Positions 1 to 8,823 of a DNA stretch of 64,000 nucleotides are shown in pieces. Source of the DNA: Marinobacterium lutimaris (GTDB lineage Bacteria; Pseudomonadota; Gammaproteobacteria; Pseudomonadales; Balneatricaceae); assembly GCF_900108065.1 (NCBI RefSeq), contig NZ_FNVQ01000004.1, forward strand, positions 310,001 through 374,000, in the 5' to 3' direction. Numbering within the stretch: the first letter of the stretch is position 1; the number at the start of each line of letters is the position of its first letter. A model generated the notes under the pieces. The model saw only the letters and a program-made list of their open reading frames with translations. It was not told where the DNA came from and made no database searches. The position numbers were made by a program, and so were the translations under genes.

Positions 1-477
1 CTACCCTCGACAGAGGTAAGGTCCGGCTACAACCTGCTCTGGGCAGACGACGGGGGCTTTTTCTACGGCAGTAACCGTGGCGGGAATGTGAAAAGGCTGG
101 ACACAGGCATCCACTCGTTGAGCAATGCCCTGCTGGATACGCCCTGGCCCAAGACCAGGCGCGCAAGACAGGCACTGGAACAGGCTCTGGGTACTGGGAA
201 GACAGCCCCCTCAGAACTGATTGAGCTGCTGCACGATGATATCCGCGCTGCCGACGACCAACTGCCCGACACCGGCATCCCTTTCGACAAGGAACAATTA
301 CTGTCGAGCTGTTTTATCCACAGCGAGGATTACGGCACCCGGGCCAGCACGCTAATCATGCAGAACAGCGCGGGCGACACGCGGATCATCGAACGTCGCT
401 ACGACAGACACGGAGAGCAGAGCGGAGAAACCGATCTGAGCCTGAGGCTAAAACCGCTTGGCATCAGCCCTCAATAA
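1..477 (+). CDS. NRDE (TANGO2-like) family protein, C-terminal part
   Basis: The reading frame is open from the first base of the window, so the N-terminus (with the NRDE motif that names the family) lies outside. The visible part runs through YNLLWADD, a GSNRGG segment and LDTGIHSLSNA, followed by WPKTRRARQAL; this pattern is typical of the C-terminal half of NRDE/TANGO2 proteins. It ends in TAA at 475-477. An internal GTG at 88 could be mistaken for a start, but the conserved residues upstream show the true start is earlier. The family's biochemical role in bacteria is not settled. It converges on ptsP with a 13-bp gap. Confidence 0.8.
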   Translation, partial: LPSTEVRSGYNLLWADDGGFFYGSNRGGNVKRLDTGIHSLSNALLDTPWPKTRRARQALEQALGTGKTAPSELIELLHDDIRAADDQLPDTGIPFDKEQLLSSCFIHSEDYGTRASTLIMQNSAGDTRIIERRYDRHGEQSGETDLSLRLKPLGISPQ

Positions 478-490
478 ACGGCAGGAACGA

Positions 491-2794
491 TTAGTCTTCG
501 CGTCCAGGCAGGCTCGGTCGGGTCAGGCTGCCCAGACCCATCTTTTTCAGCGACGTGCGCAGGTATTGATGAATCGCCTCGGCGTCATCCATACGCATTA
601 CCCGCTGCAGTAATGAATTGGCCTTGGCGAGACTGCAGCCGCGGATGGCAGACTTCACTTTTGGCAGGTTATTGGAGTTCATCGACAGCACATCGTACCC
701 CATGGCCATCAGCAGCAGCGCACCGCCCGGATCGGCTGCCATTTCGCCGCAGATCGAAACGGTCTTGTGCTCCTTGCGCGCTTCCTGAGCGATAAACTGC
801 AGCACTTTCAGTACTGCCGGATGATAGGGCGCGTAAAGGTCTGCCACACGGGGGTTGTTACGGTCCACCGCCAGCAGGTACTGGGTCAGGTCGTTGGAAC
901 CCACGGAGATGAAATCCACCTTGCGGGCAAAACGACGGGTCAGGTACACCGCTGCTGGCACCTCCACCATGATGCCGATCGGCGGGCGTTCCACATCCAG
1001 CCCCTCTTCCTGCAGTTCACGCACGGCGCGGTCGATCTGCTCGACCGCTTCCTCGATTTCATGCATGCAGGTAACCATCGGCAGCATGATACGCAGGTTG
1101 CCGTAGCCCAGCGCCGCCCTCAGCATGGCGCGCACCTGCACCAGGAATATCTCGGGGTGATCCAGCGTCACGCGAATACCGCGCCAGCCGAGAAAGGGGT
1201 TCTCTTCACTGATCGGGAAATAGGGCAGCGCCTTGTCGCCGCCGATATCCAGCGTACGCATGGTCACCGGCCTGGGCGCAAAGGCTTCCAGCTGGCGACG
1301 GTAGATATGCATCTGCTCCTGCTCGCTGGGGAAGAAGTCCCGCGTCATGAACGGAATCTCGGTGCGGTAGAGGCCTATCCCCTCAGCACCGCGCTCCAGT
1401 GAACGCTCCACATCACTGGTCAGGCCGGTATTCACCCAGAGCGGCATGCGATAGCCGTCGGTGGTCTGCGCCGGCAGATCGTGCAGGGTCTCCAGGCCAG
1501 CGGCGATCATCTGCTCTTCACGCAGAATTTCGCCAAAAGCGTTTTTCAGATCATCGGACGGGTTCACATAGACCCGGCCACTATAGCCATCGAGGATGAT
1601 GTCGCGGCCATCCATGCGGGTAAACGGCAGATCCACCACCCCCATGGCCGTAGGGATACCCATGGAGCGCGCCAGAATTGCGGCATGGGAGTTGCCCGAT
1701 CCACTGACGGAAACCAGCCCGACCAGCTTATCTTCAGGCACCAGCCCCAGCATCGCCGGTGACAGGTCATCCGCCACCAGTACGGTCTGGTCCGGATACT
1801 CCACCTCGCTGCTGCCGACCCCCTCCTGCAGGTGACTGAGAATCCGCCGCCCCAGATCACGGATATCGGTGGCACGCTCACGCAGGTAGGCATCCTCCAT
1901 GGAGGAGAACTGACGCACATGGTCGGCCACCACTTCACGCAACGCACCCTGAGCCCAGTTGCCGGCACGGATCCGCTCCACCACCTGGCCGGCCAGGGCG
2001 TTATCCTCAAGCATACGCAGATAAACATCGAACAGCGCCTGCTCATCACTGCGCAGCCGCTGTGACAGAGACTTGCTCACTTCACGGATATCATGACGCA
2101 CTTGTTCCAGCGCTTCGGTAAACTGCGCCACCTCACGCTCGATATCCTTGGCGCGCTTATCCGGCACGCCTTCAAGATCGGCCGGCAGACTCGCTACGAA
2201 TACCTGACCTATGGCGATGCCCGGCGCCCCTGCCACACCGCTGAAACGACGGTCCTGAACAATCTTGGCCGTTCCACCCAGATTATTGCCTACTGGCTGA
2301 ATAGAACCCGTGGCTTCGGCATGGGCGATCACCCCGGCCAACTGAGCCGATACGGTTACCAGGAACGCCTCTTCGGATTCATCGAAGCGACGGCGGTCAT
2401 GCTGCTGCACCACCAGAACGCCCAAAACCTCGCCCTGGTGAATGATCGGCACACCGAGAAAGGCGTGAAAACGTTCTTCACCGGTGGACTGCACGTAAAT
2501 AAATGAAGGGTGGAGGGAAGCATCCTCCAGGTTGATCGGCTCCGCCCGCTGCCCTACCAGGCCGACCACACCCTCGGTGGGCGACAGGCTGACCACACCC
2601 ACCGCTTCCCGGTTGAGTCCCTGGGTGGCCTTGAGCACATAGCGCTGAGTGATGGTATCAAGCAGATAGATGGAGCAGACCTGGGTATGCATGGCGCGCT
2701 GAATACGCCTGACCGTAAGGTCAAGAACAGACTCAAGATCAGGGGCGGCACTGACCTCCTGGACTATTTTGCGCAGTACGCTCAGCATCGCCAT
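491..2794 (-). CDS. ptsP: Phosphoenolpyruvate-protein phosphotransferase PtsP (EI-Ntr)
   Basis: This is enzyme I of the nitrogen phosphotransferase system, a cytoplasmic protein that takes phosphate from PEP and passes it to NPr. The 767-residue product has a GAF domain at about residues 15-160, the EI N-terminal region from about 185, the phosphohistidine site GNSHAAILARS with His370, and a C-terminal PEP-binding barrel ending near ICGEMAADP. Length fits the family (about 750). It lies 37 bp downstream of rppH on the same strand, the usual gammaproteobacterial rppH-ptsP pair, so the two are probably co-transcribed. The GAF domain plausibly senses glutamine or another small metabolite; that is family knowledge, not visible here. 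Confidence 0.96.
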   Translation of the reverse strand: MAMLSVLRKIVQEVSAAPDLESVLDLTVRRIQRAMHTQVCSIYLLDTITQRYVLKATQGLNREAVGVVSLSPTEGVVGLVGQRAEPINLEDASLHPSFIYVQSTGEERFHAFLGVPIIHQGEVLGVLVVQQHDRRRFDESEEAFLVTVSAQLAGVIAHAEATGSIQPVGNNLGGTAKIVQDRRFSGVAGAPGIAIGQVFVASLPADLEGVPDKRAKDIEREVAQFTEALEQVRHDIREVSKSLSQRLRSDEQALFDVYLRMLEDNALAGQVVERIRAGNWAQGALREVVADHVRQFSSMEDAYLRERATDIRDLGRRILSHLQEGVGSSEVEYPDQTVLVADDLSPAMLGLVPEDKLVGLVSVSGSGNSHAAILARSMGIPTAMGVVDLPFTRMDGRDIILDGYSGRVYVNPSDDLKNAFGEILREEQMIAAGLETLHDLPAQTTDGYRMPLWVNTGLTSDVERSLERGAEGIGLYRTEIPFMTRDFFPSEQEQMHIYRRQLEAFAPRPVTMRTLDIGGDKALPYFPISEENPFLGWRGIRVTLDHPEIFLVQVRAMLRAALGYGNLRIMLPMVTCMHEIEEAVEQIDRAVRELQEEGLDVERPPIGIMVEVPAAVYLTRRFARKVDFISVGSNDLTQYLLAVDRNNPRVADLYAPYHPAVLKVLQFIAQEARKEHKTVSICGEMAADPGGALLLMAMGYDVLSMNSNNLPKVKSAIRGCSLAKANSLLQRVMRMDDAEAIHQYLRTSLKKMGLGSLTRPSLPGRED

Positions 2795-2831
2795 TTGAAG
2801 TGCCCCCTACTCTCTTAACGCTCTATAACCT

Positions 2832-3326
2832 CTATCGCTCTGAAACCGGCTGCAGACGCGCCAGCTTCGGCGATAATTCTCTTAATGCTTTGCGGTAAAC
2901 CTCTCGTTTGAAAGAGACTACCTGCCCCAGAGGATACCAGTAACTGACCCAGCGCCAGCCATCAAACTCCGGCGAATCAGTCTCGTCTATTCTCACTGCA
3001 TTGTCATGACTGAGCATGCGCAGCAGGAACCACTTCTGTTTCTGGCCCACACACACAGGGTGTGAGTGGCGCCGAATCATGCGTTTGGGCAGCCGGTAGC
3101 GCAACCAGCCTCGGGTGACCGCAAGAATCTCAACGTCCCTTGGCGATAGCCCGATCTCCTCTTTCAGCTCACGAAACATCGCCTGTTCCGGGGTTTCGCG
3201 GCCCTGAATACCGCCTTGCGGAAACTGCCAGGCATCCTGCCCTATGCGCCTTGCCCAAAGTACCTGACCCAGCGCGTTGACCAGAATGATGCCGACATTC
3301 GGTCTGAACCCGTCTGAATCGATCAC
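2832..3326 (-). CDS. rppH: RNA pyrophosphohydrolase RppH
   Basis: This Nudix hydrolase removes pyrophosphate from 5'-triphosphorylated mRNA and so opens transcripts to RNase E decay. The Nudix box is intact at residues 38-60: it begins GGIQGRETP and ends [10 protein letters not shown]. The N-terminus [13 protein letters not shown] and the [10 protein letters not shown] segment match the RppH subfamily rather than other Nudix enzymes. Length (164) is normal. It is the first gene of a likely rppH-ptsP unit, with the 280-bp region to its right (3327-3606) as promoter space shared with the divergent HAD gene. Confidence 0.96.
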   Translation of the reverse strand: MIDSDGFRPNVGIILVNALGQVLWARRIGQDAWQFPQGGIQGRETPEQAMFRELKEEIGLSPRDVEILAVTRGWLRYRLPKRMIRRHSHPVCVGQKQKWFLLRMLSHDNAVRIDETDSPEFDGWRWVSYWYPLGQVVSFKREVYRKALRELSPKLARLQPVSER

Positions 3327-3606
3327 AGTTTAATCCCGAAATAACTTATTAATATGAAGCTATTGTTCCATAGATCTACAATCAGGCAAATAGCCTGCCA
3401 CTTAAGCACCAGTAACCTTTGCCTGCTTAAGCTGCGGCAGTGATTCACTTGGGATAGCTGCCCTCTACGTTACCTGCCTGTCGCTTCACGGCCCGCAAAC
3501 CTGCATTCCCTGGGCAGGCTTCGTTGCATGGCCTATAACCTGCGCTTATCCTATCCGCCTTACCCTTAAATGTGCCGCAGATGCGGCTGGAACGGAGTGT
3601 TCAGAC
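3327..3606. promoter_or_regulatory. Divergent intergenic region rppH / HAD gene
   Basis: This 280-bp region carries the promoters for rppH (leftward) and the HAD phosphatase (rightward). I see an AT-richer block near 3340-3390 next to rppH and a perfect 7-bp inverted repeat CTTAAGC (3401-3407) / GCTTAAG (3425-3431) with a 17-base spacer. No coding frame with recognisable content. Precise promoter elements cannot be assigned by eye. Confidence 0.4.
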
Positions 3607-4263
3607 GTGCCCCTGGCTATATTCGATCTCGACAATACCTTACTTAACGGTGACAGTGACCATGCCTGGGGAGAATTCCTCTGCCAACGCGGCATCGTCG
3701 ACGAGAAAGCTTACCGGGAGGCCAACGACCACTTTTTCCACCAGTATCAAAGCGGCACCATGGATATCCATGAGTTCCTGAATTTCGCCCTGCGACCGCT
3801 GGCGAATCACAGCGAAGAGCAGCTCAATGCCTGGCACGACGAATTCATGGCCGAGTGCATCGAGCCGATGATGTTACCGGCAGCGCACGCGCTGCTCGAC
3901 AAGCACAGGGAACAGGGCGACTTCCTGCTGATCATCACCGCGACCAACAGCTTTGTTACCGGCCCCATTGCCAAACGCCTCGGCGTTGACGCCTTGCTGG
4001 CTACGGAACCGGAGCGGATCGGCGATCGCTTTACCGGCCGCGTGGCGGGCACGCCCTGCTTTCAGGATGGAAAAGTAGTACGACTAGACGCCTGGCTGAA
4101 GGAAACCGGACACACACTGGCGGGGAGCAGCTTCTACAGCGACTCCCGCAACGATCTACCCCTGCTGGAGAAAGTGGAAAACCCGGTGGCCGTAAATCCG
4201 GATGACGCGCTCGCCAATACCGCTCGGGAACGCGGCTGGCCGATCATGGATCTGCGCAGCTGA
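3607..4263 (+). CDS. HAD-superfamily (subclass IB, SerB-like) phosphatase
   Basis: The 218-residue product starts MPLAIFDLDNTLL, giving HAD motif I (nucleophile Asp7, acid Asp9). Motif II is IITATNS near residue 100 and motif III/IV is the YSDSRNDLPLLE segment near 180. The layout, with a long cap insert between motifs I and II, is that of the HAD-IB family, whose members dephosphorylate phosphoserine or phosphorylcholine. The substrate is not determined. Start is GTG at 3607, preceded by a CGGAG Shine-Dalgarno at about 9 bases; no better start exists because motif I follows immediately. Confidence 0.9.
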   Translation: MPLAIFDLDNTLLNGDSDHAWGEFLCQRGIVDEKAYREANDHFFHQYQSGTMDIHEFLNFALRPLANHSEEQLNAWHDEFMAECIEPMMLPAAHALLDKHREQGDFLLIITATNSFVTGPIAKRLGVDALLATEPERIGDRFTGRVAGTPCFQDGKVVRLDAWLKETGHTLAGSSFYSDSRNDLPLLEKVENPVAVNPDDALANTARERGWPIMDLRS

Positions 4264-4287
4264 TTTTCAGGCCAGGACCTGCGCCAC

Positions 4288-4704
4288 TCAAATCGCGACC
4301 TTGCACTCACGCAGGGTCCGATTCAGCTCCATCATCACCTGACGCCGGGTAATCATGCCCACCAGACGGCCGTTTTCGACCACCGGATAGTTCTTTGGCC
4401 TGGCCTTGCTCATCTGCTGCGCCAGGTCGATGACGCTATCCGACGGAGACACGCAAAGCGGTTCCTGGTGCATGATATCGGCCACCTGAATGCGGGCATC
4501 ACAGTAATAGCTGCTGCTGACCAGATATCTCAAGCAATCATGCTCGGACAGAAAGCCAACCACCTCTTTGCGATCGCCCACCACCGGCAGACCCAGCTGT
4601 CCGGACACCAGAATCAGCTCTACCGCCTCCGATAGTGCCATCTGGCCAGACAGCGGGTGCGTCACCGGGAACATCAGGTCACGCACCTGTTTCTGATGAA
4701 GCAT
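4288..4704 (-). CDS. CBS-domain pair protein
   Basis: A 138-residue stand-alone Bateman module. Two CBS motifs are visible: GQLGLPVVGDRKEVVGFLSE (about 33-52) and ARPKNYPVVENGRLVGMIT (about 101-119), each with the typical loop followed by a VGxL/VGMI strand. Such proteins bind adenosine nucleotides and regulate a partner protein, but nothing here identifies the partner. The start is well defined by an AAAGGAGGG Shine-Dalgarno a few bases upstream. Neighbours (HAD enzyme, aldo/keto reductase) give no functional hint. Confidence 0.9.
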   Translation of the reverse strand: MLHQKQVRDLMFPVTHPLSGQMALSEAVELILVSGQLGLPVVGDRKEVVGFLSEHDCLRYLVSSSYYCDARIQVADIMHQEPLCVSPSDSVIDLAQQMSKARPKNYPVVENGRLVGMITRRQVMMELNRTLRECKVAI

Positions 4705-4790
4705 GACCGACCCTCCTTTAAACGTTAGTCATTGCGACTAAAGTGTGGCAAAGGATCGGCGCTTTTGCCCGCAGCCGGGCAATTATTTCA

Positions 4791-5828
4791 TCAGGGGCAG
4801 GGATAGGTGTAACGGTTATGCAGCACTTCGATCTGCTCAACCAGCTCATCACTAAGCTGTAGATCCACCGAGGCGATATTCGCGCGCAACTGCTCCATCT
4901 TCGTGGCGCCGATGATGTTACTGCCAAGGAAGTCTCGGCTGTTTACATAGGCCAGCGCCATCATGGCGGGATCGAGACCGGCATTTTTGGCCAGATTTAC
5001 ATAGGCTTCAGTCGCGGCCTGCCCCTGCTCAGACAGATAACGGGCAAACTGCGGAAACTCCACCAGGCGGGAACCTTCAGGGCGAGCGCCACCAAGATAC
5101 TTGCCGCTGAGCACACCGAACGCCATTGGCGAGTAGGCCAGCAGATCCACCTCTTCACGCAGCATCACCTCGGAGAGCCCCACTTCCAGCGAGCGGTTCA
5201 GCAGGTTGTAAGGGTTCTGCACCGAGATCGGACGCGGCAGATTATGCAGTTCCGCCAACTGCAGGTATTTCATCGTGCCCCAGGCGGTCTCGTTGGAGAG
5301 GCCGATATAGCGGATCTTGCCCTCGTCCACCAGTTCGCCCAGCACCTGCAGGGTTTCCAGAATCGGCGTACCGTCCTTTTCCGGGCGGTGACCATAAGCC
5401 AGCTTGCCAAAATAGTTAGCGACCCGATCCGGCCAGTGCAGCTGGTACAGATCGACGTAATCGGTCTGCAGACGGCTCAGCGAGTCTTCCAGCGCCTTGC
5501 GGATGTTGGCACGATCAAGGTGCAGATTCGGACGCAGATAGCTGATCTGTTCGCCAGGGCCTGCCACCTTGGTAGCCAGCACCACCTTGTCACGACTGCC
5601 GCGGGCTTTCATCCAGTTACCGATGTATCGCTCGGTATTGCCCTGATAGGCCGGATCAGTCGGCACCGGATACATCTCTGCAGCATCGATCAGGTTCACA
5701 CCCGCATCCAGGGCGTAATCCATCTGTTCAAACGCTTCCGCTTCGGTATTGGTGCGTCCGAACGTCATGGTACCCAGGGCAATTCGGCTGACCCTGAGAT
5801 CGGACCGACCCAGCTGTTTGTACTCCAT
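4791..5828 (-). CDS. Aldo/keto reductase (Tas-like)
   Basis: An NADPH-dependent (beta/alpha)8 barrel oxidoreductase of about 345 residues. It opens YKQLGRSDLRVSRIALGTMT, then DAAEMYP supplies the catalytic Asp and Tyr, ATKV the Lys and YQLHWPDR the His of the tetrad. The insertion after MYPVPT and the overall length match the Tas subgroup of E. coli, for which the physiological substrate is uncertain. I place the start at ATG 5828, six bases after AGGAGA; an in-frame TTG lies one codon earlier. It is followed by the CBS gene after an 86-bp gap. Confidence 0.9.
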   Translation of the reverse strand: MEYKQLGRSDLRVSRIALGTMTFGRTNTEAEAFEQMDYALDAGVNLIDAAEMYPVPTDPAYQGNTERYIGNWMKARGSRDKVVLATKVAGPGEQISYLRPNLHLDRANIRKALEDSLSRLQTDYVDLYQLHWPDRVANYFGKLAYGHRPEKDGTPILETLQVLGELVDEGKIRYIGLSNETAWGTMKYLQLAELHNLPRPISVQNPYNLLNRSLEVGLSEVMLREEVDLLAYSPMAFGVLSGKYLGGARPEGSRLVEFPQFARYLSEQGQAATEAYVNLAKNAGLDPAMMALAYVNSRDFLGSNIIGATKMEQLRANIASVDLQLSDELVEQIEVLHNRYTYPCP

Positions 5829-5866
5829 CAATGCTCTCCTTGATTAGCTCTCGGGCGCGAACTGCC

Positions 5867-7063
5867 TCAGCTTGCCGGCAGCACACGCATGAAATAGGCC
5901 TTGAGGTATTCGGTTTCAGGAATCGCCGGGTGGATCGGATGATCGGCCCCCTGGTAACCCTGGGCAAAGATCTGCGCGTAACGATCCAGCTCGCGGCTGT
6001 TGGAACGCAGCATATCGACCAGACGCTCTCGCTGCAGATGCATGGAGCAGGAAGCGGAGATCAGGATCCCGTCCTTGGCCAGCAGGCGCATAGCGTAGTT
6101 GTTGATACGGGCGTAGGCACGCTCGCCATTCTTGATATCTTTGCGCTTCTGGATAAATGCCGGCGGATCGACGATCACCACATCGAAACGCTCCTTCTCT
6201 GCCACCATTCCCTTGCACAGGTCGAAGGCATCGCCCTGCAGGGCACGGAAGCGTCGCTCGCCATCATTGATGCGGGCGTTTTCCGCGGCCACTTCCAGCG
6301 CGCCTGCGGATGCATCCAGGCAGGACACCTCCTCGGCACCGGCCGCCAGCGCCTGGGCACCCCAGCCACCCACGTAGCTGAACAGGTCCAGGACCCGCTT
6401 ACCCTTGACCATGGACTGCATGCGGGCGCGGTTTTCACGGTGGTCATAGAACCAGCCGGTCTTCTGCCCGGTCAGCACCGGCGCCAGCAGACTGACCCCG
6501 TTCTCGCTCAAAGGCACCAGCTCCGGCACCAGCCCCTGGACCACCTCAACATAGGTTTCCAGGCCTTCCACCGAGCGCATTTTGCTGTCGTTGCGCAGCA
6601 CGATGGCGGCGGGCTTGAACACACGGTTAAGGGCATCGATCACCTCGCCCTGCACCCGCTCCATACCGGCCGTTGCGATCTGCACCACGAAGATATCGTA
6701 GAAACGGTCGATCACCAGTCCCGGCAGCGCATCAGAATCACCGAACACCAGCCGGTAGCAAGGCTGATCGAACTGGGCGTCACGCAGCGACGCAGCCACT
6801 TTTAGACGGTGAGCAATCAGCGAACGATCCAGCATATAGTCGCTGCCGCGGCTGATAATACGCCCGCAGATCAGCGTATTCGGGTTTACGTAGGCCAGCC
6901 CCATCACCTTGCCGCGGGCGTTTTCGACCAGTACCTGTTCGCCCGGCTCAAACTCTTTCAGAGGCGTGCGCTTGGTATCGACTTCGTTGCTGTAAATCCA
7001 GAGATGGCCACCACGCAGACGGCGATCCGCATTGGCCTGTAGCACCAGGGGTTTGATCTTCAT
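5867..7063 (-). CDS. rlmI: 23S rRNA (cytosine-C5)-methyltransferase RlmI
   Basis: A 398-residue SAM-dependent RNA methyltransferase of the RlmI type, which in E. coli methylates C1962 of 23S rRNA. The N-terminal PUA domain (about 1-80) contains LRGGHLWIYSNE; the Rossmann domain carries the SAM motif LDLFSYVGGWGAQAL (about 225) and the catalytic region VIVDPPAFIQKRKD, followed by the cysteine in SASCSMH. Length is normal (E. coli 396). It sits between gcvH and the reductase gene, in the place where gcvP is found in enterobacteria. Confidence 0.95.
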   Translation of the reverse strand: MKIKPLVLQANADRRLRGGHLWIYSNEVDTKRTPLKEFEPGEQVLVENARGKVMGLAYVNPNTLICGRIISRGSDYMLDRSLIAHRLKVAASLRDAQFDQPCYRLVFGDSDALPGLVIDRFYDIFVVQIATAGMERVQGEVIDALNRVFKPAAIVLRNDSKMRSVEGLETYVEVVQGLVPELVPLSENGVSLLAPVLTGQKTGWFYDHRENRARMQSMVKGKRVLDLFSYVGGWGAQALAAGAEEVSCLDASAGALEVAAENARINDGERRFRALQGDAFDLCKGMVAEKERFDVVIVDPPAFIQKRKDIKNGERAYARINNYAMRLLAKDGILISASCSMHLQRERLVDMLRSNSRELDRYAQIFAQGYQGADHPIHPAIPETEYLKAYFMRVLPAS

Positions 7064-7088
7064 AACTGCCGTATCGCTTGAAATGAGT

Positions 7089-7109
7089 GTCCCGGCACGA
7101 GGCCGGGAC
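7089..7109 (-). terminator. Hairpin between gcvH and rlmI
   Basis: GTCCCGGC (7089-7096) pairs perfectly with GCCGGGAC (7102-7109) around a 5-base loop. It lies just after the gcvH stop and before rlmI on the minus strand. There is no U-run after it, so it is at best a weak terminator or an mRNA-stabilising stem-loop. Confidence 0.45.
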
Positions 7110-7144
7110 AGGGGGAGAGGCTAGCGTCCGCCAATGGGGCGCCG

Positions 7145-7534
7145 TTATTCTGATTCACACTGCTCAGCATAGGCGTCTGCATCGAGCAGCTCGTCCAGCT
7201 CTTCGGGATCGCTGAGCTTTATCTTGAAGAACCAGCCGTCACCATAGGGATCGGAATTCACCAGTTCCGGTGACTCTTCCAGATCCTCGTTGATGGCAAT
7301 CACCGTACCGCTGAGCGGTGCGTATACATCGGATGCCGCCTTGACCGACTCAACCACGCCGGTTTCGTCGCCGCTGGCGAGCTCTGCATCCAGATCAGGC
7401 AGTTCCACGAATACCACGTCACCCAGCAGCTCCTGGGCGTGATCGGTCACACCGATGGTGACAACGCCATCACCCTCTTCGCGGATCCATTCGTGGCTGG
7501 CCACATATTTCAGTTCACTCGGGATATTGCTCAT
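7145..7534 (-). CDS. gcvH: Glycine cleavage system H protein
   Basis: The lipoyl carrier that shuttles the aminomethyl group between P, T and L proteins. The 129-residue product contains the lipoylation site [15 protein letters not shown] with Lys65, and the characteristic [11 protein letters not shown] start and FVELPD segment. Length is normal. It follows gcvT on the minus strand after 24 bp. The usual third gene, gcvP, does not follow: rlmI does. The glycine decarboxylase must therefore be encoded elsewhere, or gcvTH works with a distant gcvP. Confidence 0.97.
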   Translation of the reverse strand: MSNIPSELKYVASHEWIREEGDGVVTIGVTDHAQELLGDVVFVELPDLDAELASGDETGVVESVKAASDVYAPLSGTVIAINEDLEESPELVNSDPYGDGWFFKIKLSDPEELDELLDADAYAEQCESE

Positions 7535-7558
7535 CGTTCGATCCTTTAACTTTGAATC

Positions 7559-8671
7559 TCAGGAAAACTGCTTCTTGCCCCTGCGCACGAAGGGCGGCTG
7601 TATCACTTTAACCACCAACTTCTTGCCGCGCACCTCAACCTCGGCCGTATCGCCGGTAGCCGCAGGAACACGCGCCAGTGCCACGGAGCAACCCAGGGTT
7701 GGCGAGAAACCGCCACTGGTGATTTCACCCTCGCCGACACTCTCTCCCACTTTGCCCACCAGTACCTTCTGATGCGAGCGCAGCACACCGCGCCCCTCGA
7801 GTACCAGCCCAACCAGTTTAGTCGGCACACCCTCGTTACGCTGCTTTTCCAGCGCATCGCGACCGATAAATCGACGCTCCTCAGGTTCCCAGGCCAGGGT
7901 CCAGGCCAGATTGGCTTCCAGCGGCGTCACCTGCTGGTTCATATCCGCGCCGTAGAGGTTCAAACCGGCCTCAAGACGCAGGGTATCACGTGCGCCAAGA
8001 CCACAGGGCTTGGCTCCGGCGTCGATCAGCGCCTGCCAGAAAGCAACCACCTCTTCATCAGGCAGCATCAGCTCGAGTCCATCTTCGCCGGTATAACCGG
8101 TGCGGGCGATAAACCAGCCTTCGGACTCCTGCCCCTGAAACGGTTTCAGACCATCGATCAAACGGGCGCGGCTTTCGCTAAGCACAGAAGCGGTCAGTTT
8201 AAGCGCGTTGGGCCCCTGCACGGCGACCATTGCCAGATCCGGCTGCTCATTCAGACTGACATCAAAGCGTACGGCACAATCAACCATCCAGGCCAGATCC
8301 ACATCGCGGGTACCGCAGTTCACCACCAGGCGGAACCATTCATTGGTTCCCGGCTCGGTCATGCGGTAAACGATCAGGTCATCGATCACACCGCCCTGCT
8401 CGTTGAGCATGGTGGTATAGAGCGCCTGCCCCGCATGTTTGAGACGAGCCACATCGTTGGCCAGCAGATAACGCAGGTAAGCCGCGGCCTGACCGCCGGA
8501 GACGTCGACGATAGTCATGTGAGAGACATCGAAAAGGCCGACATCGGCTCGAACCTGGTGGTGTTCTTCCACCTGGGAGCCATAATGCAGCGGCATATCC
8601 CAGCCGCTGAAATCGACCATTTTGGCGCCAAGCGCCAGATGCTGAGCATGGAGCGGTGTTGTTTTTGTCAT
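7559..8671 (-). CDS. gcvT: Glycine cleavage system T protein (aminomethyltransferase)
   Basis: Transfers the methylene group from H-protein-bound aminomethyl to tetrahydrofolate and releases ammonia. The 370-residue product has the folate-binding N-terminal pattern ([23 protein letters not shown]), the [12 protein letters not shown] motif and the [17 protein letters not shown] motif that are standard for GcvT. ATG at 8671 is the only sensible start, yet no clear Shine-Dalgarno precedes it: the space is filled by a 16-bp perfect palindrome (8675-8690). No glycine riboswitch pattern is visible upstream. It heads the gcvT-gcvH pair, downstream of ubiI. Confidence 0.97.
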   Translation of the reverse strand: MTKTTPLHAQHLALGAKMVDFSGWDMPLHYGSQVEEHHQVRADVGLFDVSHMTIVDVSGGQAAAYLRYLLANDVARLKHAGQALYTTMLNEQGGVIDDLIVYRMTEPGTNEWFRLVVNCGTRDVDLAWMVDCAVRFDVSLNEQPDLAMVAVQGPNALKLTASVLSESRARLIDGLKPFQGQESEGWFIARTGYTGEDGLELMLPDEEVVAFWQALIDAGAKPCGLGARDTLRLEAGLNLYGADMNQQVTPLEANLAWTLAWEPEERRFIGRDALEKQRNEGVPTKLVGLVLEGRGVLRSHQKVLVGKVGESVGEGEITSGGFSPTLGCSVALARVPAATGDTAEVEVRGKKLVVKVIQPPFVRRGKKQFS

Positions 8672-8674
8672 CGT

Positions 8675-8690
8675 TCAACCCATGGGTTGA
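8675..8690. promoter_or_regulatory. 16-bp perfect palindrome abutting the gcvT start codon
   Basis: TCAACCCA/TGGGTTGA is perfectly self-complementary and ends three bases before the gcvT ATG. On the gcvT strand it contains ATG-GGT-TGA, a two-codon reading frame. It occupies the position of the ribosome-binding site, so it could be an operator, or an mRNA duplex that limits translation. Confidence 0.5.
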
Positions 8691-8780
8691 GGCCCCGGGC
8701 CGCTGTACACAACAGGGATACTTAGCAGGGAGTACACGGCCGGCAGCATGAAAAAAAGGGATGACAATGTATCGGCAATT

Positions 8781-8811
8781 CAGCGCCAGTTCAATGTTTG
8801 AACCGGCGCTG
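8781..8811 (-). terminator. Stem-loop after ubiI
   Basis: CAGCGCC-x-GTTCAA (8781-8794) pairs with TTGAAC-x-GGCGCTG (8798-8811): 13 base pairs with one mismatch and a TGT loop. It lies 13 bp past the ubiI stop on the minus strand. The next T-run on that strand (about 7 T) is some 20 bases further on, so termination efficiency is uncertain. Confidence 0.5.
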
Positions 8812-8823
8812 CGAATCAGCTTC

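Noticed and set aside
8672-8823. Glycine riboswitch upstream of gcvT
   Set aside because: The region lacks the conserved glycine aptamer core and is too short for a tandem aptamer; only a terminator-like stem, a leader hairpin and a palindrome are visible.
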